From Halisarca cf. caerulea (taxonomy: Eukaryota; Porifera; Demospongiae; Chondrillida; Halisarcidae), in the NCBI GenBank assembly GCA_963170055.1, contig CAUJGJ010000083.1, positions 1,256,601 through 1,320,600 on the forward strand: DNA of 64,000 nt, given 5' to 3'. This document shows positions 1 to 12,300 of the stretch, one piece after another. Every line of letters starts with the position of its first letter. Positions within the stretch are counted from its first letter, which is position 1. Both the position numbers and the translations under genes were made by a program. The notes under the pieces were generated by a model, which had not been told where the DNA came from, did not search any database, and saw nothing but the letters and a program-made list of their open reading frames with translations.

Positions 1-1064
1 TGCAAAAATATAGGTAAAGTGCTTGTGCAATGACCAAATGGCCATCAAAAGAACGTGCACTGCAGCACCTATACTCCTTTATCTAATGGCTTTCATCAGC
101 AAAACAGAAGAAAATTATATCAGTACAATACTAATTATATAAGAAGGTAGAATTAAGGGGATCCACAAAATTAAAACCACAAAATTATAAAAATCGGCAA
201 TCTGTGAAGGTCCCATGAAAAATTGTACGCATATGGTACCTCTCCAGATCTGGGGTTCATCATTGTACACATGCAGGCGCCTTGTTTTGAGATAGTTTAA
301 TCTAGTGCCCTTTCAAGATTGGTGTACAGCTTCAACAGCAAAATAAAATTACAGAGGTTGTTGCATTATCAAGTGACTCTTAGTATACTTCAAATATAAT
401 GGTATATAATTGTACCTCAAAATAATATTATCATGGATTATTGTAGATTATGGAGAATGTTGGATTACTCAGGTGCTGTATTACAGAGATTTCACAGCAC
501 TTTTTCATCAGCTGCCAACTTTTCATCTGAGGATGCCCTTTCAGAGATTCACATCACAAGTAGGCCACTTTAGCTGCTTTTTAGGAGTCAGAACAGCTTC
601 TTAGAATTTCCATATGATTGGAACGAAAAGAAGAGGTCACAAACTTCAAAAGAATATCAGTAACTGTTGTATAGAGGGAGACTGGGCTGATAAAGAGAGG
701 CTAGGAATACGAGGTCATTAACTTTCTCAACGCCTGCTTACAGTGTCCCTAAAGAAGTGCTGGCATATGAATATGAAACTGAAGCATATTTTGCAACAAA
801 CATGACAACCAGCCTTAATGAACACCCACAACTGGTGTTTTTTTGGCTAGTAGTATCTCCACCTGAAATGGCCTTGTTAAATGTTGTGAAAACAATGTTA
901 ATTTCAATGAGAAAGCATTAAATCCACTGCAATGTGCAAGCAATTCACTGCAAAAACGTTAAACCCATTGAAAAGACTATTACATGCATCTCAACATGCA
1001 TTGTTTACCTATATACGCCCTGCATACTTGGTCATCATCATGTGTACTTCATGCCGCATTGCAG
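1..1064 (+). other. upstream part of the chitin synthase gene, exons unresolved
   Basis: This stretch lies upstream of the first SAM-domain exon of the chitin synthase-like gene and should hold earlier introns and perhaps exons. Two places look like exons but cannot be proven. One is about 487-559, after a CAG acceptor, reading as a serine-rich peptide (FHSTFSSAANF...) and ending at GTAGGC. The other starts at 744 after a good pyrimidine tract and reads VPKEVLAYEYETEAYF. Their phases do not join to each other. I recognise neither peptide as chitin synthase. The glycosyltransferase catalytic domain is not in the window. Confidence 0.35.
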
Positions 1065-2451
1065 TGCATATTCCTGAGACAAAGATGAAACCAGAAATGA
1101 AGAATTGGTTAAAAGATTGGAAATGTGATGTGAGTGGCTTAATCTTATTTCCTTACATTCCATTAATTCGCAACATTTGATATATAACTTCATTTTTAAC
1201 TTAATTGAACTTTGTTTGTTAATTAAACAGCTAGTGATGATTACTCTTTATATAGTAAATCCATTAATAAATATTAGTAAGGTCATGGAATTTTCAAAAA
1301 TATAGCAAGAATATTTCTTGCAATGCAATACATGCAATGTCTTCCATGAATTTTTACTATTTTACTACTAAAATTCAGTGTGTACTATTATTGTGGAGAA
1401 CATACATACAAAAGGGTACATTAATATTGTAATGTTGTTTGACTTTTGACATAGTTATGATACTACCGTATATTTGAAAATATTGGCAATTTACCTACTT
1501 ACTATGCTTTGTCCTTGCTGTGAAACTGCCGAATTTATTTTCTGCCAATATTAAATTACAGCTTGAACTTGTTCAAATCGCCAAATTTAATGATTGCCAA
1601 TATTTCCGGATATATGGTATATCATGTTACATCATCAAAAGTACTTTGCTCCTTCCAGAGGTACATTGAGAACTTTGAGAAACATGGTTACACACGGCTG
1701 TCTTTCCTTGAAGGGATGACCATTGAGGTGAATACAATGCATGTAGCACTTGCATACATGTAGTGCATGTGGACTGGTGCTGAGGGTATTTCTGCACCAG
1801 TCTGTATACATGCAGTAAAATCTCACTAATTCAAACCACCTCAGGACCAGACAAAATGCTTGAATTATCCTTACATTTCAATTACCAGGACATCTTCAAT
1901 ATGCAATGAATACAAATGGTACTCTGCACAATAGTTTGAATAATGCACATATTTGAAATATACTGATTATAGTGAGATTTTACTACATATAAGGCCAATG
2001 GCATGTAAAATTAATCTTATGTTTCTGGTCCCCTTCCTGGTTAAAATTTTTGAAGAAAAAAGGAAAAAAAATCGTTTTAATAAGAAAAGCCAGTGAGCAT
2101 GCTGGGTTCAAACCCAGACCAAAATATTGTAACCTATCAAGTAAAGATGTGTGTTCAGCATGAACACATGCACAACCATTGTATTGTGAGACTAGTGGCT
2201 GTCTGGTTGCAAACAGACAATCTAATTGTGCTGTATAAGTTTGTGTCATCTTTTAACTTGTTTCAGTTCAACATTCTTGTTAGCATTAATAATAATAATA
2301 ATATTAGCATCTGTTCACAGATATAAGGAATATCCTTGCATGAATGCCTTTTGTCAATGACTAGATTGAAACAAAATAAAAATAAATACCCTGGTGGCCT
2401 GGCCAATTTTCAAATATGATCAGGACCAGAAACATATTTACTTTGTGCGGC

Positions 2452-2514
<63 letters not shown>

Positions 2515-5500
2515 TGTTATCACATGTACATATATGTACACTATGTATGTATAATACACTGATTTTGTTAATCTTCAACCATTGTATAATACTCTGACAA
2601 AAGTTATACACGTTTGCTTATATAAGTTATTCTACATAGCCCTGATGACATATATATGCACACCTATCATATTGAAAGGTAATGTCTTCAGTTGATATAT
2701 ATACGGCCTGTCATTTTACAATCATCATATAAATGTTATCGTATCAAGGGTGTAACCAGGATTTTTTTCTACTGAAACAAAACGTTGAACCTATGGCCGG
2801 TTTATATAGTAACATAGATTTAATTTGTTGTAAAATCTGCAATTGCGATGCACATCAAGCAGCACGTGGCTGGTCAGAGAACTCTATTTTAGGAACAAAT
2901 ATAGCAGAATCAAGCAGTGCTGATCAAATTTAAAGCTCAGAGTTTTCTTGTAGCTTATACATCGTATCATCTCAAGGATATTGTGTGTTCTTGAATTCAG
3001 TATGTAAAACGCTTAGTGCTCTGAGCTTGAGTCACATTTTGTGAGTACTCACCCTTCTCCAAATAACCTTTAGAATTTTTTTTCAGGGTTAGAATTTCAG
3101 CCGAGACAAATGCCTCAGTTGCCTCATAGCTGGCTACACCCTTGATTATGTTGTCATACAAACCAAATTTTCTAATACTTCCAGTACAATAATTTTCTAA
3201 CTTGCTTACCCTGAACATTGTGGCATGTATTTCTCATATAGCATACAGTACCAATTGCCTGTGAGTAAATACCTTCATGCATGCCTCCCATATACGCACA
3301 GAACCCAATATTGCCAATGTCAATACAGGTGTATGGGTGTGCATTACAAGTTTGTTTAGGGATAGGTAGTATGCAAACTACATACATCCCCTGTTATTAT
3401 TCATACAATGTCATATCACACCAGCAGTAACTGCTATACACATCTATACATTATATACATTTATGCAAAATACAACATGCAAGGAATGATAGTACATTTA
3501 TGCATCTATGTGTCATGTATTTAACTCCAATTCTCACATTCATTTTTGATCTTAGGACCTGAAAGCAATTGGGATAAAGAAGAAAGGTTTTCAGGAACGT
3601 CTGGTGAAGGCAATTAGACAGAGACCAACAACGTTGCCAAAAAGTGGTGTTGCAGTGAGTTCACTATGACCCATCATGTGTGTCGAGCTAGCAAGTGTAA
3701 TACTGCCATCCGCCTCATACCAGGTGGATGGTAAGAAGTAGTGCATGCTTGCTAGATCCTTATCAGGCTAGAAAGTTCCCTAATTCTTCTGTAGACTACA
3801 CATGCATCTCATTTTGTCACCCACAAACACATTGTCAAATGGTTCCAAGTAAGACACAAAAATGTTCAATAAGCAAACAAACAAATTTCTGAGAAACTAC
3901 ATACAGTATTCTCTCTAAACATTCGGCATTCTAATTTTTGGCAGGAGAAACTTTTCATTCTATTCTTACTCTAATGCTGCTGAATAGCCTGTTTTTCTAA
4001 TTTGCGGCATTTAACTCTAATTTTCATCTCACAACGGAAATAATCTAAATATTTATCATTAAAGCTGCATACTCATCCGCCATGTATCAATTTGCAGCTC
4101 TTTCAACATAGTTACTTTATAGTATCTGCATTGAAGATCTCACAGGAGTTAGACATGGATTCTGCGTAAGACTTCACCTTTGGTTGCTGACTACTTTGGG
4201 CAAAGGAAGTCTTCTCCGGGTTCATGTGCCCAAAATCCTGGTAAATGTGATAACCGTGAGTCCACTGTTCACACATAAACTGAAAACAACCATTTATAAG
4301 CAGATTTCTAAATATTCGGAAGCTATTCTATAAATTCGTCCGATTATTCTATATTTTCATCAACGTCAACCATTTTGCTCAAACTTACATTTTGTATTTG
4401 TATTTGTATTCTATTCTAATCAGATGACAAAAATTTCCCTGCATGCGAAGTTTTCGCATGTGGGATATGTCCACACTAATTCGAAGGTGTGAAAATTTTG
4501 GTCATTTTTACAACTTCTGTTTTCAACTTGTACACATTTTAGAATATCAAAGAAGGACGTTTGTAGTTAGCAACATGTAAACTTCTCATTGAACATAGTT
4601 TTTAACGACTGTTGTCTATGTTGAAGCTGGATGCTACGAAGGTTTTCCCTACCCCTACGTGCAAAGGAATTTATCTGGGTGCTGCATGGTGGAACGGCTT
4701 CTGGGATATATTTTTTACATAAATCGCGATAGCGAAGTATTTACTAAGTTTTCCATGTTGCGTATTTTGTCATTCCTCTCCAAAGCCGAGATTGGTGAAA
4801 TCAACCCAGAAAATCAGAACTTCAGTCACACATAACTCGGGACTGGAGCAGAAATTCAAAATACGCAACATGGAAAAGTTAGATCGTGTTAATAACTCAC
4901 TTTTGGTACTATAAAACCGTCTTAGCCTTGTTCCCTCATGCAGCACCCAGTGCAAAACTAAAATTCTCAAGGACTTTAAAGTTTAGTCACATGTCAGCAT
5001 GTGACAGAGCATCGGTGACGACAAAAAACGGCACTAAACACGGATTCAGCATTCGTATATGCCCGAATAACAACACGAATCACGAGATAAATGCTTGACA
5101 AATATTTTATAGGCGCCAAAATATAATAATTAATTATATTTCATCACTATGCAAACTGAGAAGCGCTATCATAACAAATGTGGACATGTCCCACATGCAT
5201 TAGAGAGAATACGGTACCACATGCATACTTGGTCTAGTTCTTGCTGGTTACATGTGATTGCACTAAATCCAAGAAGTGAATTTGGATATATTATCCACAA
5301 TAGGACAAGCAAAGCTTCCTAAACCATAGATACTCCATCCATAGATATATTAGTTTAGCTAAAGGTCAATTCTAAATCTTCTTATGTAGAAACATTTATG
5401 ACCCAAAAATGTAGCTATATGTGAATTTTATACATAATGCTGCAAAGATTTCCTGACATACAATATTATGACATTGTTGATTACTCAATGACATACCATA

Positions 5501-7160
5501 TAGTGGGTAATATTTGGGAGGTAAAATATTCATGGTTTTTTGGGAGGTAAAATATCCGTGGTTTTCATGGTTGGGAAGGGAACCACAAAATATTTTTTCC
5601 TCAAAATTTAGTAACCATGCATGTCCACACACGTGGCTTTGCGCTGTACGTGGTACGGATCTAGAGAATTTACATAGGAATCGAGACTACAGTCTCTTGA
5701 ACTCAGTATGTTATTATTGACAAACTTTAAGAAAGTTGATGGTAGTAATTTATCCGATCCCAGTGGACCTTCAGCACAGTCAGTACCATCATTGTTGCCA
5801 GCAAGGTAGTTAGATACATATACTAGGCTAAGCGTGTATATGCCATAAGGATTACCTGTTTGTCTTTGGCATTGAAGTTTATTGCCTATTTTAGTTTCCA
5901 AAATGTCTCTCTGCTAATGGTAGCCTTGATCGTGGTATTGACTTGGAGGAATTAGCCATTTTCTTGAAGTTATAATTTTGTTTCCGGTGTGCACCACGAA
6001 TAAGTAATTTTGCATGATTCACAAAATTTTTATCCTGCGAAAATTACCCACTATATTATTGTAAAGAGCTTTTGTGATACTCTTGCAGAAAGATGTACCA
6101 GAGTTTTTAAGGCATCTGCACTTAAACAAGGAATATACCAACCTTTTCAAGGAATATGGATATGAACTGGATTCTGATGTTGACAACCTGCTGAACCTAA
6201 CAGAGAGAGATTTGGTTCACATGGGTGTTACTAAGAGAGGTATGCCTGCATGCATGATGAACTCCCTTATATCAAAACTTAAGATGGTGATCCTTGTGGC
6301 GTTATGTTGCTTGAATTACTTTTTTTTGTAGCTCATCTAAAGCAATTGCTAATGGGTATTCAAAGACTCAAGTATCCTTCTAGCCGTGAGTAGTATCTAC
6401 ACTACTAGACAACCTCAATATAATCAGGCATTTTGTCATGACACCATAGCGTGTCAGATTAGACAGGTTTCACTTCATGTATCTGGAGAAATACCAAATC
6501 ATTGACTTATTCCACTCATTACATAGGAAATTTATTCTGTCTCAATTATTAGCAATTAGTTATTTTATTTTTTTAAAGTGTCACAGTGAGTCTCACGCAG
6601 TGTCACGTAGATTAGCAGCTGTCACCAAATGAATAAAAGAGTAACATCTTAGGGACAAGACAGCTAGCTTGAATATACAGTGGTACCTAGTTTAAGGGTC
6701 CACCCTATGGTCCAGGAAAAAAAGTTCGATCCCTCAAAGCAGGTTACCTTCCCCACTGTTCAAGTTTTATATGTATACAGCATATAAGAATTAATGATAC
6801 CAAATTTTCCTTTTTATTATTATACTGCGAGGGTATGTGGATATGGCCTTGTTGTACATTGTCAACATTGATCCATAGACACTATAATACGACGTGATCA
6901 GAGCTGAATGCTGGCATTGGACTATAGTCACAAATGTACATCCTGGTATGAAAGTTAGCTTATAGCCCATGCAATCTGGTTCTTGACTAAACACTGATTT
7001 ACTTTACTGTTTTAAACAAACCCTGTGGGTGCTGGTGCCAAGTTGTATGGCTATAAGGAGGTGGGGAATAATTTTCAGTGCAAACCCAGTACTGCTGTAC
7101 AGGTAAACAATGAAGTGCATGCATGTAGTCAGCATGCAATTGCCAATAATTTATTTTTTG

Positions 7161-7259
<99 letters not shown>

Positions 7260-7932
7260 TATATGTGCATGTGTGTCTGTCTTTCTGAGTAGTCTAATCC
7301 TTCTAGAAGGATTATATAATACATACAATATCAATAATTCAGACATTTGACTGGTGTGTATATATACGTATTTAACCTTACTAGGAGATTTACTCCTTCG
7401 GAAGATTAAAGCTGAAATTGATGATAGAATGTGTCTGGATCTTGCTGAGCATGAATCAGAACAAGTTGAGTTTTGGAATCACCTTGTTGGAAAGGGTCCA
7501 TCCAAGCAACTGAACCAGTCTGGGGAGAGCATTGTGTCAACTCATAGTTCTGAAGGTACAAAAGCACGCTGGAATAGCAGAGACAAAGGTCTCCTAAAGC
7601 CAGAAGCTCCCCACCTGAATCCCAAAACAGATGTACTCAAAAAGCAGCTGGAAGATCTCAGAACTAGTACAGTTGTTGCCTTGTTACTTATCAACATAAT
7701 TTGGATGTCACTTATCTTGTCTGTTCAGTTACCCTTCCTGGAGCAGTGGGGAATTCAGGAAGAAGCATTTCCTATTCTTTTCCTGGCCATCTACTTTGTT
7801 GTTCTTGCCATTCAGTTTGTAGCTTTGCTTGTGCATCGCATGGAAACCCTTCTTCACATCCTTGCCAGAGCATACTTGCCACAAAAAGCCCAAAGGAACT
7901 ACCGTGGTGCAGAAGACTTTGAAGTTGCATGA
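1065..7932 (+). CDS. Chitin synthase-like protein, C-terminal part with two SAM domains and last membrane segments (5' partial)
   Basis: Family 2 glycosyltransferase that would polymerise UDP-GlcNAc into chitin at the plasma membrane; only the C-terminal part is present. Exons: 1065-1129, 1659-1727, 3556-3654 (all joined in phase 0), 6089-6286, and a last exon from about 7385 or 7405 to the stop at 7932. The first three build a SAM domain (NWLKDWKCD / [11 protein letters not shown] / [16 protein letters not shown]). Exon 6089-6286 holds a second SAM ([15 protein letters not shown] ... [12 protein letters not shown]). The last exon matches the metazoan chitin synthase C terminus: FWNHLV, then [20 protein letters not shown], a membrane helix, a short loop, a second helix, and [15 protein letters not shown] 24-nt microexon at 7079-7102 (CKPSTAVQ) is possible but not proven. 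The junction into the last exon is the one uncertain phase. Family call is strong for the tail; substrate is inferred. Confidence 0.8.
2454..2511. repeat. (TA)n microsatellite
   Basis: Uninterrupted TA dinucleotide run in an intron of the chitin synthase-like gene. Confidence 0.95.
3904..5214. mobile_element. 1.3-kb non-autonomous TIR element
   Basis: The ends are inverted copies: CAGTATTCTCTCTAA at the left and TTAGAGAGAATACGG at the right, each flanked by TA, as in Tc1/mariner-type insertions. Inside is a perfect 19-bp inverted repeat (4751-4769 with 4857-4875) that could fold as a hairpin, and fragments near 4441-4475 and 5179-5205 that are also inverted copies. No transposase frame is visible. 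It lies in the intron between SAM domain 1 and SAM domain 2 of the chitin synthase-like gene. Confidence 0.65.
5501..6054. mobile_element. MITE with TAGTGGGTAA ends
   Basis: The left end TATAGTGGGTAATATTTG and the right end AAATTACCCACTATA are inverted copies about 555 bp apart. The interior is AT-rich and non-coding, with a short internal direct repeat (GGGAGGTAAAATAT, twice). It sits just upstream of the exon at 6089. Confidence 0.6.
7162..7264. repeat. (TA)n microsatellite
   Basis: About 100 bp of TA with two TG interruptions, in the last intron of the chitin synthase-like gene. Confidence 0.95.
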
Positions 7933-8102
7933 AGGATATATACAGTCTGCCATTCTGATTATTATATATGCATACACAATAATAATAAGTAAGAATTGTT
8001 ATTGTATTATTATAATATTGTACTGTAAAATGCCACTTTGCTGCTACTATATAATATTATATTTATTGTATATAATATATTTTAATTATATACTGTACTT
8101 AT

Positions 8103-8820
8103 CAGGCCTGTACGCAGGGGGGGTTCAGGGGTTCGACCGAACCCCCCTTTTGTGCTGACATTGAACTGAAAGTGTTTCGTAACTGACACAAGGCAACCAA
8201 ATCACAATTCTACAATAATACAGTAGAACCTCACAAATACGACCACCCTTGGGACCGTTGTAAGTGGTCTTAATTTTGAGGTGGTCTTATTTCTGAAAGT
8301 ACTGTCCAGAATAGCATGGCTCATCCAGAAGTCATTCTATAGACATAGGATGCACATAAGGCAATAAAACTGTAGAAAAATTGTACCATCACACCTCTTT
8401 CATTGTTACTCCATTACCATGTTAAAAAAGTGACCGTACGTTTACCATCTCTTTCTACTGATGTCGTCATTTCAGAGCATAATAACCACAGAAAACAGCT
8501 GTATCCACAAATAAGTGGTCTTAATTGTGAGGTTTTGATATCCAGAAGAAAAAATGCGGTCTTTATTCTGAAACTAATTTCCATGTAAAACTATAGGAAT
8601 AATTCCGGACTGCAACAAAGTGGTCTTAATTCTGAGGTGGTCCTATTTCCGGGGTGGTCTTATTGCGAGGTTCTACTGTACTGAGGTTCTTAAATGCATA
8701 ATCAAGTGATGCAACTGGGTACAATGATTACATCATGCTAAATTACAAGAAACTGTAGAGAATATCTAGGATGTAACCCTTGATGTAACCCCCCTTTTGT
8801 GACCCCTGCATATGGGCCTG
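8103..8820. mobile_element. CAGGCCTG-type TIR element with 5-bp target duplication
   Basis: Ends CAGGCCTGTACGCAGGGG and, inverted, CAGGCCCATATGCAGGGG. It is flanked by the direct repeat CTTAT (8098-8102 and 8821-8825). Poly-G and poly-C runs lie just inside the ends. A second transposon (8221-8678) sits inside it, so the original element was about 260 bp. The same end type is found at 19224-19538. Superfamily uncertain: 5-bp duplications occur in some hAT-like and other cut-and-paste groups. Confidence 0.8.
8221..8678. mobile_element. Tc1/mariner-like MITE, family A (nested)
   Basis: Starts CAGTAGAACCTCACAAATAC and ends GAGGTTCTACTG, the inverted copy, flanked by TA on both sides. The interior repeats a 'gtggtctta' motif near both ends. 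It is inserted in the element at 8103-8820. A second copy lies at 54747-55256. Confidence 0.85.
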
Positions 8821-9362
8821 CTTATACACACATGCATGCATGAATAACTTAAGTTTTGCATTGTATGTAACTGTAATTAGCTTTGGTATATATCTATTAT
8901 ATGCAAATATGTAAAATTAACGCAATATTATAAACTAAATCTCCATTTTTAGTAGATCAATTTAAATCAGGGAAGCAGTAAGCTGTACAGTGAAACCTCT
9001 CTAATCCAACACTCGATGGGACCTGAGAATAGTGTCGGATTTGGATCGAGGTTGTTGGATTATGGAGTGACTCTTATCATACTTTAGTATGGTAACTATA
9101 CCTCATTAAACGGTCGGATTACAGACTCATTTCATAGAAAGACACACATACTGTATTCCTGTTCTGTAGATCAAATAAGACAACAAAAAAATATTAAAAC
9201 TATATTAATTACAGGTCCGTGTTGCAAATAATAATACTATACAAAACAAGCCCATGCATAAATCAGCATGGAAAAATTGCATACATGTACAGACCATCCA
9301 TACAAGTCTCATAGATGGTATTGGAGAAGGCACATCCATAGCAAAAGGTCGTCCCACCAAAC

Positions 9363-12300
9363 TCATAGTTTAGCAGGAAGTCTTCCTTCAGTTTGCTGAT
9401 CTGCTTTTGACCTATTTACAACTGACAAGTCACCAATATTGGTTCCACTCATGACCAGTCTGTGTTGACCCTCCCCACCATCTAGGATGGGCTGAGGTGA
9501 GGGATCTACAAACAGAACATGTACAAGATAACACCACCATGGTGCAGTGCTCCTACTGGATACTCTACCTACCGTTCCAGAGGTGGCGGTTCAGGAAAGC
9601 ATACATGAGTTGTAAACTGGCATCAAACACTTCATAAATGTCTCCATCGGGTGAATAACTTCCTAACCATTTCATATAGGAGCTTGGATAGAGGAAGGGC
9701 ATGTCACAGTGGGAGACATGGTTACTGTCCCTGTGTGGTCAAACCGATTACCACAGATAACTTGCAAGTAGTGAAATGGCATACTAATAATGGGGACACT
9801 TGGGGATAACTTTATACCAAACTTTACGTATATGCATATGTTCACTGCACATAATACATACATGTAAATATATCACACATGTACGAATAATGCACCGTTC
9901 GGTGACAGAACAGAAAAGATAACACTATATACAGTGCAACTTGCTTAGTACACACCCTGAAGGGGACTCAAAATCAGTACTTACTATCACGGGTACTTAC
10001 TATCAGAGTTGGTTTATGTACATGAGGTATACACAGGGACAGAATGAAGAGTGTTTACTATCCAGGAGTACGTACTAAACCAGGTACTCACTAAGCAAGT
10101 TCCACTGTACTTGCCTACACACAAGCATGAGGTTCAAAGTGCAAAGGATAGTATTATGCCTTGTCATAATATTTGGAATGGAAAATAGTTAGGTATTAAA
10201 GTGCAGTGTATGTGTGATTCATTACACCATACCTTATAGTGAACAACTGACAAGTGGAGAATCCTATGATTGGACACAATGAACACTATCAAGGCAAGGT
10301 TCCAGGATTAGGGAATTAACATATCTACTTACTTGTCTTCTCAGGTTTCTTGACGAATTTTGTCATACACTCAACATTTCGCGCCCATTGGAAGTCCCAA
10401 GAGTTAATGAACACAAGAGGTGTCTTCACCAGATCATACACTTCATTGTACACAGGGAACATCCATGTATCAAGGGCCACACCACACCTGGTAGGATTAA
10501 TGAAAATCTTATAAAATGCAACATGTATAGAGTTTTACATAATATTCAAGACCTAAATCTTTTGTCAGTAGCTAACGTCACTACTGTGGTACCACCTCCA
10601 AACGAATGACCCATGGCGACAGGGTGTTCCAAATCTATCCGATTCTACAAATGTTAAACCGAATACATGAATTACTGGCCAACACAATCATAAGTAGACA
10701 CATAATAGCCAATTCAGAAGGTGACTGTAACCTGAAAACAAGTGAAGTCAGTACCACTCGACAAAAGATCCTTGAATGCTTTGCCTTCTTCAAGAAATGT
10801 CAGAAAGTCCAGAGCAGCACTCATTTCAGAAGACCTCTGTTTCACCTTGAGGTTAGTAGAAAATCAAATTCATTTCATCCCCAATCCCCAAAAATTTCAA
10901 CACAGAAAAGAAGACATTATAAACCCTGATTCTTGAAGGAGGAATTTTAGCTACATGTTGCAGTGGAACCTACAAATAAAGGACACTTTGGGACAGCTCT
11001 ATTTGTTCTTTGTAGAGAAGTTATCCTCTTTGGGAGGTTCAAAATGTATTAGAACTATAGGGAAGACATATTTTGGGACCTCAAGCCTTGTCCTTTGTAG
11101 AGAGGATTATTGTGTGTCCTTATTAGGGAGAGTCCACTATCGGAGGTTCCACTGTATATCCATTTCTATTATCAAATGATTCATATCATATGCACAGTTC
11201 CTGACCATTTAAGACACATGCACATTGAGTGTGACCACCACTAGTGAGATCATTCATCCCAGTACCACATGACACCATCCACGAGTAGCCTTCATGAGTG
11301 GATGTCACACCTACACTGTATATCAATATAAGGATAATTCAATGCAAAACAGGGTTTCTTTTAGGAAATGACAAAGGGGGGACAGCAACACAGTGTAATG
11401 ATGTGTGGGGGAGGGGCAGATATGTATGTGATATTGTATAGGCAGGGGGGCATAGCTAGGGGGTCTGGTATTATATTCATCCGGAAAATGACTGTTATGC
11501 TTCATAGGGTGGTATCTGAGACAAAATTAGAACACTTGAGTAGGATATAAATACATACAGTATATTGCTACTTCCGTTGTGAGCGTGTTGTAGTAGATTC
11601 ACTACATGCTAAAGGCCAATTTAGGTCACAGTAAAACTCCCCAAAACTCGACTTTTTGTAACAAAAGCACAGCATAACAAGCCTCCATATACTCAGCACA
11701 GCTTGGAATCCCAAAAACAGATTTCTACCTTACATATTATAGTTTCAATACGTTTTGAAAATCCTCTCTACAAAGGACAAAAATCAGCTGAATTCATATT
11801 GTCTCCAAGGGGTCCATTATTTGGAGGTTTCACTGTATACCAAAGGCAACTTGGGCCCTTACCTGATTGTAGCGTAGTGGCAAGGCTGTCAAATTACTGC
11901 TGGTGAATTCTATCCACTTATCCTCATAGACTGGTTCACCTCCTTGTGTGTTCTCAGACTTGGTCTTGGTGTAAGACAAGCAGGCAGAACCATCCCTCAA
12001 AGAGATGAATATCAGGCTTTAAAGAGAACTTACTAAGGAAGAACATTAGTGACTACCTACTCACTTGTGCTCCACTGCTGCTACGATGTAGCCGTGAGAT
12101 GCCAGGTCACAGTGGAGAAGACTGTACACACTTCTCATAGCAGTCAGACCATGTGAGAATACAACAACTGGGAACTTTCTCAGCAATTCAGGTTTCAAGG
12201 GAGTTTCATGCAAGATTCCTGGCACATTGTAGTCTAAAATTGTGTTAAAGAAATATGTACATTGAGTCTTCCTCAGCTTAGTGCACAATAAAGAGGACTA

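Larger units (their letters stand above)
7933..9362. other. convergent intergenic region, chitin synthase / PAF acetylhydrolase
   Basis: The spacer between two convergent genes holds both 3' UTRs. Most of it is a transposon-derived block at 8103-8820. A further CAGTGAAACCTCTCTAATCC motif at 8992, preceded by TA, resembles one end of a TA-inserted MITE, but no matching end was found. No gene is seen. Confidence 0.7.

Noticed and set aside
744..860. Extra chitin synthase exon starting VPKEVLAYEYETEAYF
   Set aside because: Good acceptor, but the peptide is not recognisable and no donor or phase links it to the SAM exon with confidence. Left as a note rather than a feature.
2093..2140. tRNA-like GGGTTCAAACCC stem
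   Set aside because: No acceptor, D or anticodon arms around it; just a short palindrome.
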